Assembly: GCA_035511515.1 (NCBI GenBank) | Contig: DATKFG010000082.1 | Location: 1 to 43,765, forward strand | Direction: 5' to 3' | Source of the DNA: VBCK01 sp035511515 | GTDB lineage: Bacteria > Pseudomonadota > Gammaproteobacteria > Burkholderiales > Burkholderiaceae_F | DNA length: 43,765 nt | Shown: piece by piece, positions 1 through 8,407 of the stretch | Position numbering within the stretch: the first letter of the stretch is position 1 | Layout: every line of letters starts with the position of its first letter | Position numbers and translations under genes: made by a program | The notes under the pieces: model-generated | What the model saw: only the letters and a program-made list of their open reading frames with translations | Database searches by the model: none | What the model was told of the DNA's origin: nothing

Positions 1-148
1 CGCCCACCGGCACGCGGCGGCGCCCGCACGCAAGCAGCACGCGCGCGACCGCGTCGGCCGACTGGCCAGCCAGACGCTCCGGCGTCAACGGCGACAGGTC
101 CAACCGTAACGCCGGCGGCGTGCGCAGCCGCAACAAAAGATCACTCAT
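1..148 (-). CDS. fhcC: FhcC, formyltransferase/hydrolase complex subunit C (N-terminal part only)
   Basis: Only the first 49 codons are inside the window; the gene continues past position 1. The peptide begins MSDLLLRLRTPPALRLDLS and continues with LTPERLAGQSA, the leucine/proline-rich start expected of FhcC, the bacterial relative of formylmethanofuran dehydrogenase subunit C. FhcC is a structural subunit of the Fhc complex, which transfers the formyl group from formyl-H4MPT to a methanofuran-type carrier and hydrolyses it to formate in the cytoplasm. It is the fourth gene of the minus-strand order fhcB-fhcA-fhcD-fhcC. The ATG at 148 is preceded by a GGAGG-like stretch lying inside a long inverted repeat. 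The assignment rests on the N-terminus and on the gene order. Confidence 0.8.
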   Translation of the reverse strand, partial: MSDLLLRLRTPPALRLDLSPLTPERLAGQSADAVARVLLACGRRRVPVG

Positions 149-280
149 ACCCTCACCCCCTCCCCTCTCCCGCTTGCGCGGGCGAGGGGCGACCGGGTCC
201 CGCTAGCGCGCAGGCACTCGCACGGCACGATGTATCGCCCCTCGCCCGCGCAAGCGGGAGAGGGGAGGGGGTGAGGGTAT
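147..280. repeat. Perfect 46-bp inverted repeat between fhcD and fhcC
   Basis: Positions 147-192 and 235-280 are exact reverse complements (46 of 46 bases) separated by a 42-base loop. The arms are built from CCCTC/CCCCTCCCC and CCCGCTTGCGCGGGC blocks, typical of dispersed REP-like elements of GC-rich proteobacteria. A related, shorter element lies at 19590-19626. The repeat fills nearly the whole gap between the fhcD stop (285) and the fhcC start (148) and overlaps the first two bases of the fhcC ATG. In RNA it would form a very stable hairpin covering the fhcC ribosome binding site. It could also act as a processing or attenuation site; neither role is proven. Confidence 0.9.
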
Positions 281-284
281 GGCC

Positions 285-1199
285 TCATGGCAAAAGAGCT
301 CGCAACGGAAAATGGAACTTCCCGAGCTTGCCGCCATAATTGCCGGCGCTCAGCCGCCGCACTCCGCCGGCTGCGCCGATGGCGCACACCGCCCGCAGGC
401 CGGCCTGCATCGAGTCGCGCACCGCTTCCTCGGTGAGCCCGTCGATCACGATCTCGTACACGCATTCGATTTCCGGCCCCAGCTCCGAATCGACGCCCGC
501 GCGCAGCGTCGGGCAGAACGGGTGGTTGGTCGAGGCGATCAGCGTCTTGTACTTGGAGCCGATCTTCGATCCCGAGCGGGCGATGCCCCCCGGAAACGGC
601 ATGATCGCGCCGCCGACCTGGCGCATCGCGGCGATCGCGGCCTCCGCGGCGGCCAGCGCCCGTGAGGTGCCGCTTGCCAGGATCAGGAAGTTGCCGCCCC
701 CGATCCCGTCGCTCATGGCGGTGGTGTCCTCGGCGATGAACTCCCCGTCCATCACCGGCACGCGCCAGTAGCGGCGTGTGCCGATCACCTTGGAAATCTG
801 GTAGCCGTCGCCGAAATAGCGCAGCGTCTTGCCCAGGGGCAGGGGCTTGCCGTTGACGATGCCGGCGAAGACCGCGCTGGTCGGCGAAGTCAGCACGCAT
901 TGACCGACGCGCCGCTCCAGCTGTTTGGCCAGCTCGCTGCTGGAGGTCGTGAACAGCAGAACCGCGACCCCGAGCCGCCCGTCGGGGGTCTCACCGGGGC
1001 CGAGCTCGCGCTCGATGCCGGCTTCGCAGCCGCATCCGATCACGGACGTGGCAAAGCCCGTCATCGTCACGGCCGCCTGGCGGGCCCATGCGGCCGTGTC
1101 CGCCGTGATGATCACGCGCGTGGCGCGCATCGCGAAGGCCTCCGCAAAGGTGTCGTCGATCGAGACGCCGTTGACGATCACTGCGGCTTTCCCCGGCAC
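285..1199 (-). CDS. fhcD: FhcD, formylmethanofuran--H4MPT formyltransferase
   Basis: A 304-residue protein, the usual size of the Ftr/FhcD family. It catalyses transfer of the formyl group between formyl-H4MPT and the methanofuran-type carrier of the Fhc complex. Family-like stretches include the start VNGVSIDDTFAEAFAMRATR, GFATSVIGCGCEAGIE, a RYFGDGYQISK region, and the C-terminal block YKTLIASTNHPFCPTLR. The start is a GTG at 1199, overlapping the fhcA stop by 22 bases; an ATG at 1203 is in another frame. The overlap indicates translational coupling with fhcA. The gene is third in the minus-strand fhcB-A-D-C operon and is followed by the inverted repeat at 147-280. Confidence 0.95.
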   Translation of the reverse strand: MPGKAAVIVNGVSIDDTFAEAFAMRATRVIITADTAAWARQAAVTMTGFATSVIGCGCEAGIERELGPGETPDGRLGVAVLLFTTSSSELAKQLERRVGQCVLTSPTSAVFAGIVNGKPLPLGKTLRYFGDGYQISKVIGTRRYWRVPVMDGEFIAEDTTAMSDGIGGGNFLILASGTSRALAAAEAAIAAMRQVGGAIMPFPGGIARSGSKIGSKYKTLIASTNHPFCPTLRAGVDSELGPEIECVYEIVIDGLTEEAVRDSMQAGLRAVCAIGAAGGVRRLSAGNYGGKLGKFHFPLRALLP

Positions 1200-2836
1200 T
1201 CATGAACGAGCAGTCCCGAGCCGCACTCGCACAACTCATCCGCACTGATCCGGAACGCGGACGCGGAGGTGGTCTGGTAGCGCTCGAAATAGTCGGCGAC
1301 CGCGGTCTCGATCGATCGGTCGTACTGCGGCTTGACCGCGTGCACGCGGCCACCGGCCGGCACGGCCACCAGGCGGCCGTCGCGCACGACCAGCTCGCCA
1401 TCCTTGAACACGTACTGTGGCGCCGCGAACATCCGCTCGCGGTCTGCCTCGTCGCGGTACACGGTGATGTCGGCCGCCGCCCCGGCGCCCAGGTGCCCGC
1501 GATCGGACAGGCCGAGCGTGCGCGCCGGGCCTGCGCGCGTCATGATCGCGATCTCGTACAGCGAGTACTCGCGCGTCAGGCTGCCCAGCGTCGAGGCGGC
1601 GCGCGCATCCGGATCGATCTTCTGGAACATGTCGCTGCGGAACGCGCGATCGGTCAGCAGCCGGATCAGGTGCGGGTAACTGGTGAACGGCGCCCCGTTC
1701 GGGTGGTCGGTGGTCAGGAAGATGCGCCACGGATCGCGCACCGACAGGAAGATTTCCAGGCCGATCGCCCACTGCAGCGCGTTTACAAAACTCTGGTCGC
1801 GGTAGCGGAACGGAACCACGCCGCAACCGGCGTCGCATTCGATGTCCATGATCACCGACTTGCGCGGCGATCCCAGCTCGGCGTTGTGGTACTGCATCAT
1901 GCTGTCGCCGGAGGCCGTCACGGTCTGGCCGAACATGATCTGGCCGACGTCGGCGCTGACGTTTGCATGCGCGTTGATCGCCTCGGCGATACGCGCCGCG
2001 GCCGACGAGAACTTGCGATCGCCCTCTGTGCCGTAACTGTGGAACTGCACGTGCGTCAGGTGAATCGGCAGCCCTTCGGCAGCGTCGATCGTGGCGAGCG
2101 TCGTGTCGACGTTGCCCGGCACGCCCAGATTGCATCCGTGTACATGCAGCGGATGCGGCACGCCCAGCTCGTGCACGGCGCGCGCCAGGGTGCGCAGCAC
2201 CTGGCGCGGGGTGACGCGGTAATGCACGTGGGCTTCGTCGATATCGAGGCGGCGCTGGTTGAACTTGAACGCGCTGATTCCGCCTGGATTGACCACCTTG
2301 ATCGCGATCGCCTGCGTGCAGTCCAGGATCCAGGCTGCGTAGTCGTTGATGCGCGCCTGTGGCTCGCCCGTGGCCAGCATCCGCAGGAAGAAGTCGTCGT
2401 TACCCAGCAGCGCATAGCAGCCCTTGTCGACGATCGGCGTATCGGCCAGCTCCAGGTGCGTCTGGCGCGCGTTGATCGGGAGCATGGCCGGCTCGAAGCA
2501 GGCGGTGTAGCCCATTTCGGCGTAGCGATAGCCGGCCGCCAGCGTTCCCGGTGTGGCGTGACCGCAGCTCGAGCGGGTCAGCGCAGTGCGCTCGTAGCCG
2601 CTGGCGCGGTGATCTTCGGGCAACAGCATCCGCGCAAGATTGACCTTGCCACCGCCGATGTGCGTATGCAGGTCGATGGCGCCGGCCATCACGATGCGGC
2701 CCGTCACATCGATCGTTTGTGCGTCGGGTCCATCGGGCGGCGCCTCCACGATGCGCCCGTCGCGCACGTACAGGTCCCGCACCTGCCCGTCGATTCCATG
2801 CGCCGGATCGATGATCCGCCCGCCGGCCAGCCGCAT
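1178..2836 (-). CDS. fhcA: FhcA, formyltransferase/hydrolase complex subunit A (amidohydrolase fold)
   Basis: A 552-residue protein of the amidohydrolase superfamily, related to formylmethanofuran dehydrogenase subunit A. The metal-binding HxH motif is in DLHTHIGGG (His57 and His59). Further family blocks are PLHVHGCNLGVPGN, IHLTHVQFHSYG and FLTTDHPNGAPFTSYPHLI, with the late Asp-containing metal site. In bacteria this subunit hydrolyses the formyl carrier to formate. The preferred start is ATG 2836, which overlaps the fhcB stop by one base (TGATG); a GTG two codons upstream (2842) is possible. It is translationally coupled on both sides within the fhc operon. Confidence 0.96.
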   Translation of the reverse strand: MRLAGGRIIDPAHGIDGQVRDLYVRDGRIVEAPPDGPDAQTIDVTGRIVMAGAIDLHTHIGGGKVNLARMLLPEDHRASGYERTALTRSSCGHATPGTLAAGYRYAEMGYTACFEPAMLPINARQTHLELADTPIVDKGCYALLGNDDFFLRMLATGEPQARINDYAAWILDCTQAIAIKVVNPGGISAFKFNQRRLDIDEAHVHYRVTPRQVLRTLARAVHELGVPHPLHVHGCNLGVPGNVDTTLATIDAAEGLPIHLTHVQFHSYGTEGDRKFSSAAARIAEAINAHANVSADVGQIMFGQTVTASGDSMMQYHNAELGSPRKSVIMDIECDAGCGVVPFRYRDQSFVNALQWAIGLEIFLSVRDPWRIFLTTDHPNGAPFTSYPHLIRLLTDRAFRSDMFQKIDPDARAASTLGSLTREYSLYEIAIMTRAGPARTLGLSDRGHLGAGAAADITVYRDEADRERMFAAPQYVFKDGELVVRDGRLVAVPAGGRVHAVKPQYDRSIETAVADYFERYQTTSASAFRISADELCECGSGLLVHECRGKPQ

Positions 2837-4140
2837 CAGCACCGCCGCAGCTCCCGGGAAATGGCGCGCAGCGCGTGCGCGCAGGATGAAAGTTCAGAGC
2901 TGCGCGCAGCCGACAGGTGCATCGTCAGCACCCTGTCGGTTCGCACCAGGTGACCGCCATGGTCGACGCCCGGCGTTGCGACCGGAAAGTAGACGTCGGC
3001 GCGCCGTGCCGCGCTGGCGTTCGCGCCGGCAACCAGGATCAGGGGCGGCTTGGGCGGCGCCGTGGCCTCTGGCGGCAGCGGCAGGTCCGACAGCGTCGAG
3101 ATCCACACCAGCGCGTCGGCCTCGCGCCTGGCCAGCAGCCGGCGCGCATCGAACAGGTAAGGATCGTAGACAGGCCGGTCGCCGGCGAAGCTGGTGCGAA
3201 ACGGCAATCCCACCTGCCACAGCAGCACCGCGCCGGCCGTCAGATCGGCCTCACTGCCGCCCAGGGGCAGACCGCAAAACCGCGTGGTGCGACTGAGCGC
3301 AGTGAGCGTGCGCCCGATCGCCTGCACGCTGAGCTCGGCGTGCGCAAAATCCAGATCGGCCGCCGCCCACACGATGACGCCGTAGCGGGCCGCCTGCATC
3401 GCGCTCGCAAGCTCCCGCAGCCGGTCGATCGGCACATCGCCAACGCGCGTTGCATCCAGGCGCGCGCCGGCCGCCAGCGCGGCCAGGGCTCCGAGCAGAT
3501 CGGGCAGGTCGCTGCGCTGGCAGGCCAGCCAGTCGGCTCGCCCCGGGGCATCCGGCGGCGGCCTGGCACCCACGAAAATCGAACGGCGCTCGCTGTCTTT
3601 CAAACCGAACAAGGTTCCGCCGGGCGCCGCGATCCGCTCGAAGAAGCGCGGAAAACGGCTGACGATATCGGTTCCGATCACAACCAGCAGGTCGGCCCGG
3701 TTGCGGACCTCGGCCAGCGTCGTCGTAATGGCCCCTCGATCCTGGAACGCCAGCACATTGCGGAACTTGGCGGCGGAGGTCGCGTGATCGACGACCGCCC
3801 CGCAGCCATCGGCCAGTTCGACGGCGGCTCGCATGCCGGCCACGTCGGTGGCCAGGCCCGCGATCAGCGGTTGCCACGCCTCGCGCAATATGTGGGCGGC
3901 GGCCTGCGCGGCTTGTTCGAGCGTGGCGACCGATCCGGCCACCAGCGGCGTGTCCAGCCCCGGGGCGGACTGGCGCCCAAAGCCCGCCCGGCTCAACTCG
4001 CACCCGCGCGCGCGCACGGCCACTGCACCGGCCGCCGCGGCGTCGACCACCACGTCCTCGCACAGCAGCCCGCAGAATGGGCACGTGCGGGTCGCGACCG
4101 CGGCCGGCCCCGGCTGCCCTCTATCGAGACGCGCGACCAT
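2836..4140 (-). CDS. fhcB: FhcB, formyltransferase/hydrolase complex subunit B
   Basis: A 434-residue protein related to the catalytic molybdopterin/tungstopterin subunit FwdB/FmdB of formylmethanofuran dehydrogenase. In bacterial Fhc it is thought to have lost redox activity and to serve a structural or carrier-binding role. The N-terminal CPFCGLLCEDV (from Cys20) keeps a CxxC-type cluster motif. Later stretches such as ADLLVVIGTDIVSRFPRFFER and the C-terminal VYFPVATPGVDHGGHLVRTD match the family fold. It is the first gene of the minus-strand operon; its ATG at 4140 is 110 bases from the divergent plus-strand operon. The fhcA start overlaps its stop codon. Confidence 0.93.
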   Translation of the reverse strand: MVARLDRGQPGPAAVATRTCPFCGLLCEDVVVDAAAAGAVAVRARGCELSRAGFGRQSAPGLDTPLVAGSVATLEQAAQAAAHILREAWQPLIAGLATDVAGMRAAVELADGCGAVVDHATSAAKFRNVLAFQDRGAITTTLAEVRNRADLLVVIGTDIVSRFPRFFERIAAPGGTLFGLKDSERRSIFVGARPPPDAPGRADWLACQRSDLPDLLGALAALAAGARLDATRVGDVPIDRLRELASAMQAARYGVIVWAAADLDFAHAELSVQAIGRTLTALSRTTRFCGLPLGGSEADLTAGAVLLWQVGLPFRTSFAGDRPVYDPYLFDARRLLARREADALVWISTLSDLPLPPEATAPPKPPLILVAGANASAARRADVYFPVATPGVDHGGHLVRTDRVLTMHLSAARSSELSSCAHALRAISRELRRC

Positions 4141-4250
4141 GGGCCGATTCTAACGACGCCCTTGGGCCGGCGCGGATGTTCGGACTGAAAGATCGCGGGA
4201 GTATCCTTCGCGCTGGCTTCATTCCCGGTAACAAGATTCAAGGTCGACCC
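4141..4250. promoter_or_regulatory. Divergent intergenic region between fhc and H4MPT operons
   Basis: This is the only gap between the two divergent C1 operons, so it should hold promoters for both. A TATCCT hexamer near 4202 could be a plus-strand -10 box, but no convincing -35 partner or operator was found. An in-frame ATG at 4176 would extend the next gene by 25 codons and occupy part of this region; it lacks a ribosome binding site. Confidence 0.4.
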
Positions 4251-5273
4251 GTGCAAAGTCCGGCTGGAATCTCCCGGCACGCAGCGCCGGCCCCTTCGCA
4301 GATCCGGGTTATTGCGCCAGCGCGCCTGCACTTCGGTTTTGTCGATCTGCATGGCGGATTGGGCCGCCGGTTCGGCAGCCTGGGGCTGGCCATCGAACGC
4401 CCGATGGTGCGGCTGCGCGCCTTCCATGGCTCGGGCATGGAAGCGATCGGGCCCGGTGCCGAACGCGTCGCGCGCGCCCTGAACGCGCTGCAACAGCGCT
4501 ACGGGATCGGCCCTGGCGTGCGGGTCGAGATCGAAGAAGCCATTCCGCCACACGCCGGCCTGGGATCCGGAACCCAGATCACGCTGGCTGCTGCCGCGGC
4601 CGTTTGCGCGCTGTCCGCACTGTCGGTGCCGGTAACGGAGCTGGCGCGGGTACTGCAACGAGGCGCGCGCTCGGGAATCGGAAGCGGCGTGTTCGAGCTG
4701 GGCGGATTCGTGGTCGATGGCGGCCGTGGGGACCAGGATCGCGCTCCGCCCGTGATCAGCCGCCTGCCGTTCCCGGAGGAGTGGCGCGTGGTGCTGGCGT
4801 TCGATCCGGAGCTGACCGGCCTGCACGGGGAGCGCGAGGCAGCGGCATTCCGCGATCTGCCCCAGTTCCCCGAGCGCGAGGCCGAGCGGCTGGCGCGCCT
4901 GGTGCTGATGCAGCTGTTACCGGCGCTGGCCGAAGCTCGGCTCGATCAGTTCGGAGCCGCGCTGACGGAATTGCAGCGGACGATCGGCGACCACTTCGCT
5001 CCGGCGCAGGGCGGACGCTACGCGAGCCGGCGTGTCGAAAGCACACTGCAGCAGTTGGCCGGGTACGGTGCCGCGGCCTGCGGACAGAGCTCGTGGGGCC
5101 CGACCGGCTTTGCGATTTTCGGCGGTCAGGCAGCCGCCGAAGCGGCCATCGAGCGGCTGTGCGGCTCACCGCAAGACGCCCCGCCAGCATCCGTCCAGGT
5201 CGTACGGGGATGCAACCGCGGGGCACAGATGCAGCCGCTGTACGCGACCGCCGGCCAGGCGGTCGCAGCCTGA
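4251..5273 (+). CDS. mptG: beta-Ribofuranosylaminobenzene 5'-phosphate (beta-RFAP) synthase
   Basis: A 340-residue protein with a GHMP-kinase-like fold. The start region RVIAPARLHFGFVDLHG and the glycine-rich loop PPHAGLGSGTQ (about residues 99-109) are signatures of beta-RFAP synthase. This enzyme condenses p-aminobenzoate (hydroxybenzoate in some relatives) with PRPP, releasing CO2 and pyrophosphate, as the committed step to the H4MPT pterin-aryl unit. The C-terminal WGPTGFAIFGG is also family-like. I chose GTG 4251 because family homology begins about 18 residues later and an AAGG-like site precedes it; ATG 4176 is an alternative. It is the first gene of the plus-strand operon that ends with fae. 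Confidence 0.9.
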   Translation: MQSPAGISRHAAPAPSQIRVIAPARLHFGFVDLHGGLGRRFGSLGLAIERPMVRLRAFHGSGMEAIGPGAERVARALNALQQRYGIGPGVRVEIEEAIPPHAGLGSGTQITLAAAAAVCALSALSVPVTELARVLQRGARSGIGSGVFELGGFVVDGGRGDQDRAPPVISRLPFPEEWRVVLAFDPELTGLHGEREAAAFRDLPQFPEREAERLARLVLMQLLPALAEARLDQFGAALTELQRTIGDHFAPAQGGRYASRRVESTLQQLAGYGAAACGQSSWGPTGFAIFGGQAAAEAAIERLCGSPQDAPPASVQVVRGCNRGAQMQPLYATAGQAVAA

Positions 5274-5317
5274 TTGCCGCCGCGCGAACATTCCAATCGT
5301 CCATCGGGGTCTACGTG

Positions 5318-6217
5318 ATGGAGCATCCATACATCCTGCATTTCCTGACGCCTTCCCGCCACGCCAGTCCGTTCGACGTGAACATGGCTTTGGATGCGGG
5401 ATTCGACGCGGTGATCCCGTATACACAGGTGACGATCGACGACGTGGCCTCGCTGACGCAGGACGCGATTTTGTCGCGCGGCCCCAATGGGGTCAAACGC
5501 ACCGGCATTTTCATCGGTGGCCGCGAGGTCGACCTGGCACACGAGATGCTGGAGGCGGCGCAGGCCGCGATGGTGCCGCCGTTCGAGACGTCGGTTTTCG
5601 CCGATCCGAGCGGCGCCTACACGACGGCCGCCGCGATGGTGGCCGAGGGCGAACGACTGCTGAAGGTTTCCCGCAGTGAGGGCCTGCAGGGCGCCCATGT
5701 CGTCGTATACGGGATCGGACCGGTCGGCGCCTGCGCGGCCGTGCTGGCCGCCGGCGCGGGCGCCCCTGTCACGCTCGTGTCGCACATCAGCGAGCTGCGC
5801 GCGCGCAGCGTGGCTGCCCTGCTCCAGGCGCGTTTCGGCGCGATGATCCGCGGCGCCAGCGCGGTCGATTCGGAGCAGAGGCGCGCCCTCATTCGCGACG
5901 CCCACGTGATCCTGGCGTGCGGCAAGGCGGGCGTGCGCCTGTTCGGGCGCGATGACCTGGGCGCCGCGCGCGAACTGCTGGTGGCAGCCGACGTGAACGC
6001 GGTGCCGCCCGAAGGTGTCGAAGGGATCGGCGTGATGGACCGCGGCAAGCCGCTGCCGGCGGGTTCCGGCCGGGCGGTCGGAATCGGCGCGCTGGCGATC
6101 GGCAACATCAAGTTCAAGGTGCAACGGGAGCTTTTCGAGAAAATGCGCTCGACCGAGCGGCCCGTGTATCTGGATTTTCGCGACGCCTTCGACCTGGCGC
6201 GCAAGTTAAGCGCGTAG
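5318..6217 (+). CDS. mtdB: MtdB, NAD(P)-dependent methylene-H4MPT dehydrogenase
   Basis: A 299-residue protein that oxidises methylene-H4MPT to methenyl-H4MPT with NAD(P)+. Its N-terminus, ILHFLTPSRHASPFDVNMAL, followed by DAGFDAVIPY and SRGPNGVK, is the hallmark of the MtdA/MtdB family. PPFETSVFADPSGAYTTAAA and the Rossmann loop YGIGPVGACAA follow, and the C-terminal GIGALAIGNIKFKVQ fits. It is called MtdB rather than MtdA (the H4folate enzyme) from its context among H4MPT genes. The ATG at 5318 has a GTG one codon upstream as a possible start. It follows mptG by 44 bases. Confidence 0.93.
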   Translation: MEHPYILHFLTPSRHASPFDVNMALDAGFDAVIPYTQVTIDDVASLTQDAILSRGPNGVKRTGIFIGGREVDLAHEMLEAAQAAMVPPFETSVFADPSGAYTTAAAMVAEGERLLKVSRSEGLQGAHVVVYGIGPVGACAAVLAAGAGAPVTLVSHISELRARSVAALLQARFGAMIRGASAVDSEQRRALIRDAHVILACGKAGVRLFGRDDLGAARELLVAADVNAVPPEGVEGIGVMDRGKPLPAGSGRAVGIGALAIGNIKFKVQRELFEKMRSTERPVYLDFRDAFDLARKLSA

Positions 6218-6271
6218 GTTTGCGGCTCGACCACAACCGGTGTCGTGAAACGCCGCCTGCATCAGCCGTCG

Positions 6272-7495
6272 ATGTCGAAGCCCGACCGCTTCCTGGTGGT
6301 GGCCCATTCGGCGCGGCTGCTCGCGCAGTCGGCCGCGCGCGCCGGACTTCCCGTTTGTGCACTGGATCTGTTCCACGACGATGACACGGCCCGGCTGGCG
6401 CAGGCCAGTGAAGCGGTCGATCCGCGCGCCGGCGACAGCCCGGGATTCGATCGCGATGACCTGCTGCGCCGGGCCGCGCGGCTGTGCCCGCCGTCGCGGT
6501 GCCGGGGGTTGGTCTACGGAGCTGGCTTCGAGGACGACACCGGGACGCTGGCGCTGCTGGCGCGCGGCCGCGAGCTGTTCGGCAATCGGCCCGAGCTGGT
6601 GGCGCGGTTGAAGGACCCGGCCGAGTTCTTCACGCTGCTCGACCGACTCGGCATCCCCCATCCGGCCACGGTGCTGTCCCGGCCGGCCGACCGGCGCGGC
6701 TGGCTGTACAAGCGGCGCGGCGCATCGGGCGGCGCCCATGTGATCGACGCGGCCGCCGGACCCGGCGAGCCGGCCCCCGGCGCCGGATTCTTTCAGCGTC
6801 GCACCGCGGGCCGCAACCTGTCGTTGTTGTTCCTGGCCGACGGCCGGCAGGCCGAAGTGATCGGGATCTCACGCCAGTTCACGCGCGGCGCCGGCGAGCG
6901 GCGCTACGCGTACGCCGGCGCGGTCGGACCGATCCGGCTGCCCGCGGCGGTGACCCGCGCGCTGCGAGACGCGTTGCACGCCCTGGTTGCGCACACGGGA
7001 CTGGTCGGCTGCAACAGCGTTGATTTTCTCCTGCAGGGCAGCCAGCCGGCGGTGCTCGAGGTCAATCCGCGCCCGTCCGCCACGATGGACCTGTATGACG
7101 GCAACTGGCCGACGGGACTGTTCGATGCGCACTTGAGAGCCTGTCGCGGGCGGCTGCCTCGTGCGTCCGGCGCCTGGCGCGCGCGCGGCGCGCGGGCCCA
7201 CGCGATCGTGTACGCCGATCGGCCGCTGCGCATTTCGCCGGATACCGTATTTGCGCCCTGGTGCACCGACATTCCGCGCGCCGGCAGTACCGTCGCGGTC
7301 GACGCACCGGTCTGCACCGTGCATGCGGACGGCGCTGACGTCTCCGCCGCGTTGCGACAACTCAGCCGGCGCCGGCACTGGACCGTGATGGAATTGACAA
7401 CACGATTGAACTCGGAGGAGACCGAGCATGGATGCAAAAGCAACGCGCCCGAGCGTGAATCGCGGCGCCAATCGGCTGGTCGCATCGCTGCTTGA
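6272..7495 (+). CDS. ATP-grasp protein of the H4MPT cluster (function unassigned)
   Basis: A protein of about 407 residues with an ATP-grasp architecture (carboxylate-amine/thiol ligase type). An N-terminal pre-ATP-grasp segment (RFLVVAHSARLLAQSAARAG) is followed by a central lysine strand (GWLYKRRGASGGAHVI). The C-terminal Mg/ATP-binding block VGCNSVDFLLQG...AVLEVNPRPSATMDL carries the expected Glu and Asn. Similar ATP-grasp genes sit in the H4MPT clusters of methylotrophs and are thought to add a side-chain unit to the cofactor; the substrate is unproven. I prefer ATG 6272; a GTG at 6245 would add nine residues. Its reading frame runs 68 bases into mch, an unusually long overlap, so the last ~22 residues may be non-conserved. 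Confidence 0.8.
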   Translation: MSKPDRFLVVAHSARLLAQSAARAGLPVCALDLFHDDDTARLAQASEAVDPRAGDSPGFDRDDLLRRAARLCPPSRCRGLVYGAGFEDDTGTLALLARGRELFGNRPELVARLKDPAEFFTLLDRLGIPHPATVLSRPADRRGWLYKRRGASGGAHVIDAAAGPGEPAPGAGFFQRRTAGRNLSLLFLADGRQAEVIGISRQFTRGAGERRYAYAGAVGPIRLPAAVTRALRDALHALVAHTGLVGCNSVDFLLQGSQPAVLEVNPRPSATMDLYDGNWPTGLFDAHLRACRGRLPRASGAWRARGARAHAIVYADRPLRISPDTVFAPWCTDIPRAGSTVAVDAPVCTVHADGADVSAALRQLSRRRHWTVMELTTRLNSEETEHGCKSNAPERESRRQSAGRIAA

Positions 7496-8399
7496 GGAGC
7501 GTGATGCGCTGCGCCTGGATGTGCGCCGTCATGACAGCGGAGCGACGCTGGTCGATGCCGGCATCCGCACGCCGGGTGGACTGGAAGCCGGTCGGCGCAT
7601 CGCCGAGATCTGCATGGGAGGGCTCGGCCGGGTCCAGCTGAGCGCCGGCAAGGGTCGCTGGCCGATCACGCTGTCGGTCAGCGCCGCCGATCCCGTGCTG
7701 GCCTGCCTCGCCTCGCAGTACGCAGGCTGGTCGCTGTCGAGCGGCAGTGGAAAGTCCCGGTTCCAGGCACTGGGCTCGGGGCCGGCTCGCGCGCTGGCGC
7801 TGAAGGAAGCGTTGTTCGAGGAGCTCGGGTACCGCGACGAGGCCCAGTCGACCTGCCTGGTGCTGGAAGTGGACCGGGACCCTCCGCTGGAGGTCGTGCA
7901 GAAGGTGCTGAAGGATTGCCGGGTCGCAGCCGAGCAGTTGACCATCGTGCTGACACCGACCAACAGCTTGGCGGGAATGGTGCAGATCGTCGCGCGCGTT
8001 CTGGAGGTTGCGCTGCACAAGGTGCACGCGCTCGGATTTGCGCTGGACGCGGTCACGGACGGCGTGGGCAGCGCGCCGCTGGCACCGCCCGCCCCGGATC
8101 TGTTGACCGCGATGGGGCGCAGCAACGACGCGATCCTGTTCGGCGGCAGCGTCCAGCTGTACGTGCGGTGCGAGGACGCCGCGGCGGAGAATCTGGCGCA
8201 GCAGCTGCCGGCCGAAGCGTCGCGCGATTATGGCAAGCCGTTTGCGGCGATCTTCAAGGATTACGGCTTCGACTTTTACAAGATCGATCCGATGCTGTTC
8301 GCGCCCGCGGTCGCGGTCGTAACCAATGTCGCATCGGGGCGGACGTTCCGGGCCGGGCACCTGAACGACGAGCTGCTGACGCACTCGTTCTGCTCGTAG
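7428..8399 (+). CDS. mch: Methenyl-H4MPT cyclohydrolase
   Basis: A 323-residue protein matching the size of bacterial Mch, which hydrolyses methenyl-H4MPT to 5-formyl-H4MPT between MtdB and Fhc. Recognisable segments are NRGANRLVASLL at the start, DAGIRTPGGLEAGRRIAEIC, the central GSGPARALALKEALFEELGY, LTPTNSLAGMVQIVARVLE and NDAILFGGSVQLYV. The ATG at 7428 has a strong GGAGGAG ribosome binding site a few bases upstream, so this start is firm despite lying within the end of the previous reading frame. Eight bases separate its stop from the next gene. Confidence 0.96.
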   Translation: MDAKATRPSVNRGANRLVASLLEERDALRLDVRRHDSGATLVDAGIRTPGGLEAGRRIAEICMGGLGRVQLSAGKGRWPITLSVSAADPVLACLASQYAGWSLSSGSGKSRFQALGSGPARALALKEALFEELGYRDEAQSTCLVLEVDRDPPLEVVQKVLKDCRVAAEQLTIVLTPTNSLAGMVQIVARVLEVALHKVHALGFALDAVTDGVGSAPLAPPAPDLLTAMGRSNDAILFGGSVQLYVRCEDAAAENLAQQLPAEASRDYGKPFAAIFKDYGFDFYKIDPMLFAPAVAVVTNVASGRTFRAGHLNDELLTHSFCS

Positions 8400-8407
8400 C
8401 GGTCGCG

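Noticed and set aside
1202..2953. Long plus-strand open frame opposite fhcA
   Set aside because: It is antisense to a clear amidohydrolase gene; its His/Arg-rich composition is that of a shadow frame.
4176..4250. Upstream ATG start for beta-RFAP synthase at 4176
   Set aside because: It adds 25 residues without family similarity and has no ribosome binding site; GTG 4251 fits better, though it is not proven.
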